DNA of 64,000 nucleotides from contig NZ_PZKN01000004.1 of the NCBI RefSeq assembly GCF_003046795.1, positions 1 through 64,000 on the forward strand, given 5' to 3'. Shown in pieces: positions 63,213 through 64,000 of the stretch. The notes under the pieces were generated by a model. That model ran no database searches, was not told the DNA's origin, and saw nothing but the letters and a program-made list of their open reading frames with translations. Numbering within the stretch: the stretch's first letter is position 1; the number at the start of each line of letters is the position of its first letter. The position numbers and the translations under genes are program-made. Source of the DNA: Desulfonatronum sp. SC1. Its GTDB lineage: Bacteria > Desulfobacterota > Desulfovibrionia > Desulfovibrionales > Desulfonatronaceae.

Positions 63213-63521
63213 CATACTCCCGCAAAATCCGTCAAAGTCGTTGGCAGGAGCGTCATTGAGGAATGGACCATATCTACCCAGAGCGGATACCAGTTGGACC
63301 AGGAGTGGGACTGGCCGGTCTTTGCTCCGAGCCAATGGGTGACGACAAATGTTGGGAATTACGGATACGGTTGTGTGGACATGGAGTTTGAAGCAAAACT
63401 CCAGGGCGAAGTCACGGCAACCACAACCAGTCCGTTCAAAAACCCCAAGTGCAAGGAACAAAAAAAAATCAAGGTCGAAGCGTATTTATTCATACGTGAG
63501 AGTTTGAATTTTTTGCGGTGA
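63213..63521 (+). pseudogene. C-terminal gene remnant, unknown
   Basis: The frame is open from 63213 without a good start and reads EEWTISTQSGYQLDQEWDWP, GYGCVDMEFEAKLQGEVTAT and ends IRESLNFLR. It looks like the end of a once longer gene. The only start codon is TTG at 63294. The rest of 63122-63721 holds nothing I can support. Confidence 0.3.
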
Positions 63522-63721
63522 CGCAGCAATTTGGAGTTATTCAACTGTTAACCCCTTTGTCTTTGCAGGATTGTCATATGTCTCCAAAACTCCGAGAAAT
63601 TGCGAATTGCTGGAATGAACGGAAAATTACAGCTGGCATTGTCGAATTCGTCTTCATTTTTTAGAAAACGCAGCAATGCCAGCCATGCATGCACTATCAG
63701 GTCGTCGATGAAAAAACCGAT

Positions 63722-64000
63722 CTACTTCAACCTGACACTTCCAACGCAGAGATCTCCTTCTTCCGCTCCATCTTCCCACATCTTCAGCATTTCAACTCTG
63801 TAATCCGTCATTTTTCTCAAAACATTACACCTGCACAACGGATACATGGAACCGTACTCAGCATATGTGTCTTCTTCTGGAAACAAGGCCGATAAATGCG
63901 CATCGCGAAAAACCATCCAGGCGGACTGGGCAGCCTTGAATTTTTCTATAAAGACTTCGTCATCTTGGTATTCAGAAAGAATACGGAGATACGTATCTTC
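63722..64000 (-). CDS. LprI-like (DUF1311) lysozyme-inhibitor domain protein, partial
   Basis: The frame enters from the right edge of the window and ends at TAG 63722-63724. EDTYLRILSEYQDDEVFIEK, then AAQSAWMVFRDAHLSALFPE and YGSMYPLCRCNVLRKMTDYR is the typical DUF1311 pattern, with WxxFRDA and the CxC pair. The family inhibits lysozyme in the periplasm or is of unknown use. The N-terminus and signal peptide lie outside the window. Confidence 0.75.
   Translation of the reverse strand, partial: EDTYLRILSEYQDDEVFIEKFKAAQSAWMVFRDAHLSALFPEEDTYAEYGSMYPLCRCNVLRKMTDYRVEMLKMWEDGAEEGDLCVGSVRLK

Noticed and set aside
1-64000. CRISPR array or Cas genes
   Set aside because: No regularly spaced direct repeats of 25-40 bases and no Cas motifs were seen on either strand.

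Overview
The window reads as chromosomal DNA of a GC-rich sulfate-reducer-like deltaproteobacterium. The order Desulfovibrionales, perhaps near Desulfonatronum, is my inference. It rests on the hisS-aspS-def-fmt-DUF116-rsmB run, a MobB with an extra Cys cluster, DUF4168/DUF4019/DUF3089 secreted proteins, sigma-54 control with a matching enhancer-binding regulator, and several Fe-S and flavin oxidoreductases. No search was run, so the taxon is not proven.

Layout. 1-4850 is accessory: a transposase tail, a duplicated-half membrane protein, a secreted pentapeptide-repeat protein, an SDR enzyme, a DUF1566 (Lcl-type) gene broken by one stop, and two small secreted proteins. 4891-30200 is mostly housekeeping: a PilZ protein, tmk, a methyltransferase, three Hsp20 genes, carbamate kinase, moeA-mobB, the hisS to rsmB block, an ABC-F ATPase, a DJ-1/PfpI protein, a flavoprotein disulfide reductase, an FAD/ferredoxin pair, a tautomerase and csaA. 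At 27720-31607 a secreted DUF4168 protein and a lipoprotein are transcribed divergently from a histidine kinase and sigma-54 activator. 31600-36050 is a mobile, decayed patch: an integron-integrase-like stump, two attC-like repeats, a CYTH cassette, a class D beta-lactamase cassette and a REP-type transposase element with 17-bp inverted ends. 36053-50305 is core again (radA, hpt, GNAT, tlpA, metH, rpoH-like sigma factor, TPR and LolB-like lipoproteins, rpiB, tkt), followed by tRNA-Leu(CAA). 50738-64000 is accessory: a seven-PAS hybrid kinase with an in-frame TAG, umuDC, a second copy of the pentapeptide/DUF1566/small Cys-rich protein set, a DUF3089 hydrolase, a toxin whose antitoxin is broken twice, an integrase stump and a partial LprI-like gene.

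How parts may work together. The strongest unexplained signal is a regulatory architecture shared by the two pentapeptide-repeat genes, 56 kb apart. Each has a GTTGNC-N3-GCCAAC inverted repeat, then about 76 bp, then a GG-N10-GC sigma-54 promoter of almost identical sequence, a conserved leader and a secreted product. A third sigma-54 promoter of the same type lies before the DUF4168 operon, next to the kinase/activator pair. I infer a sigma-54 cell-envelope regulon of small secreted proteins. Which activator reads which site is not shown.
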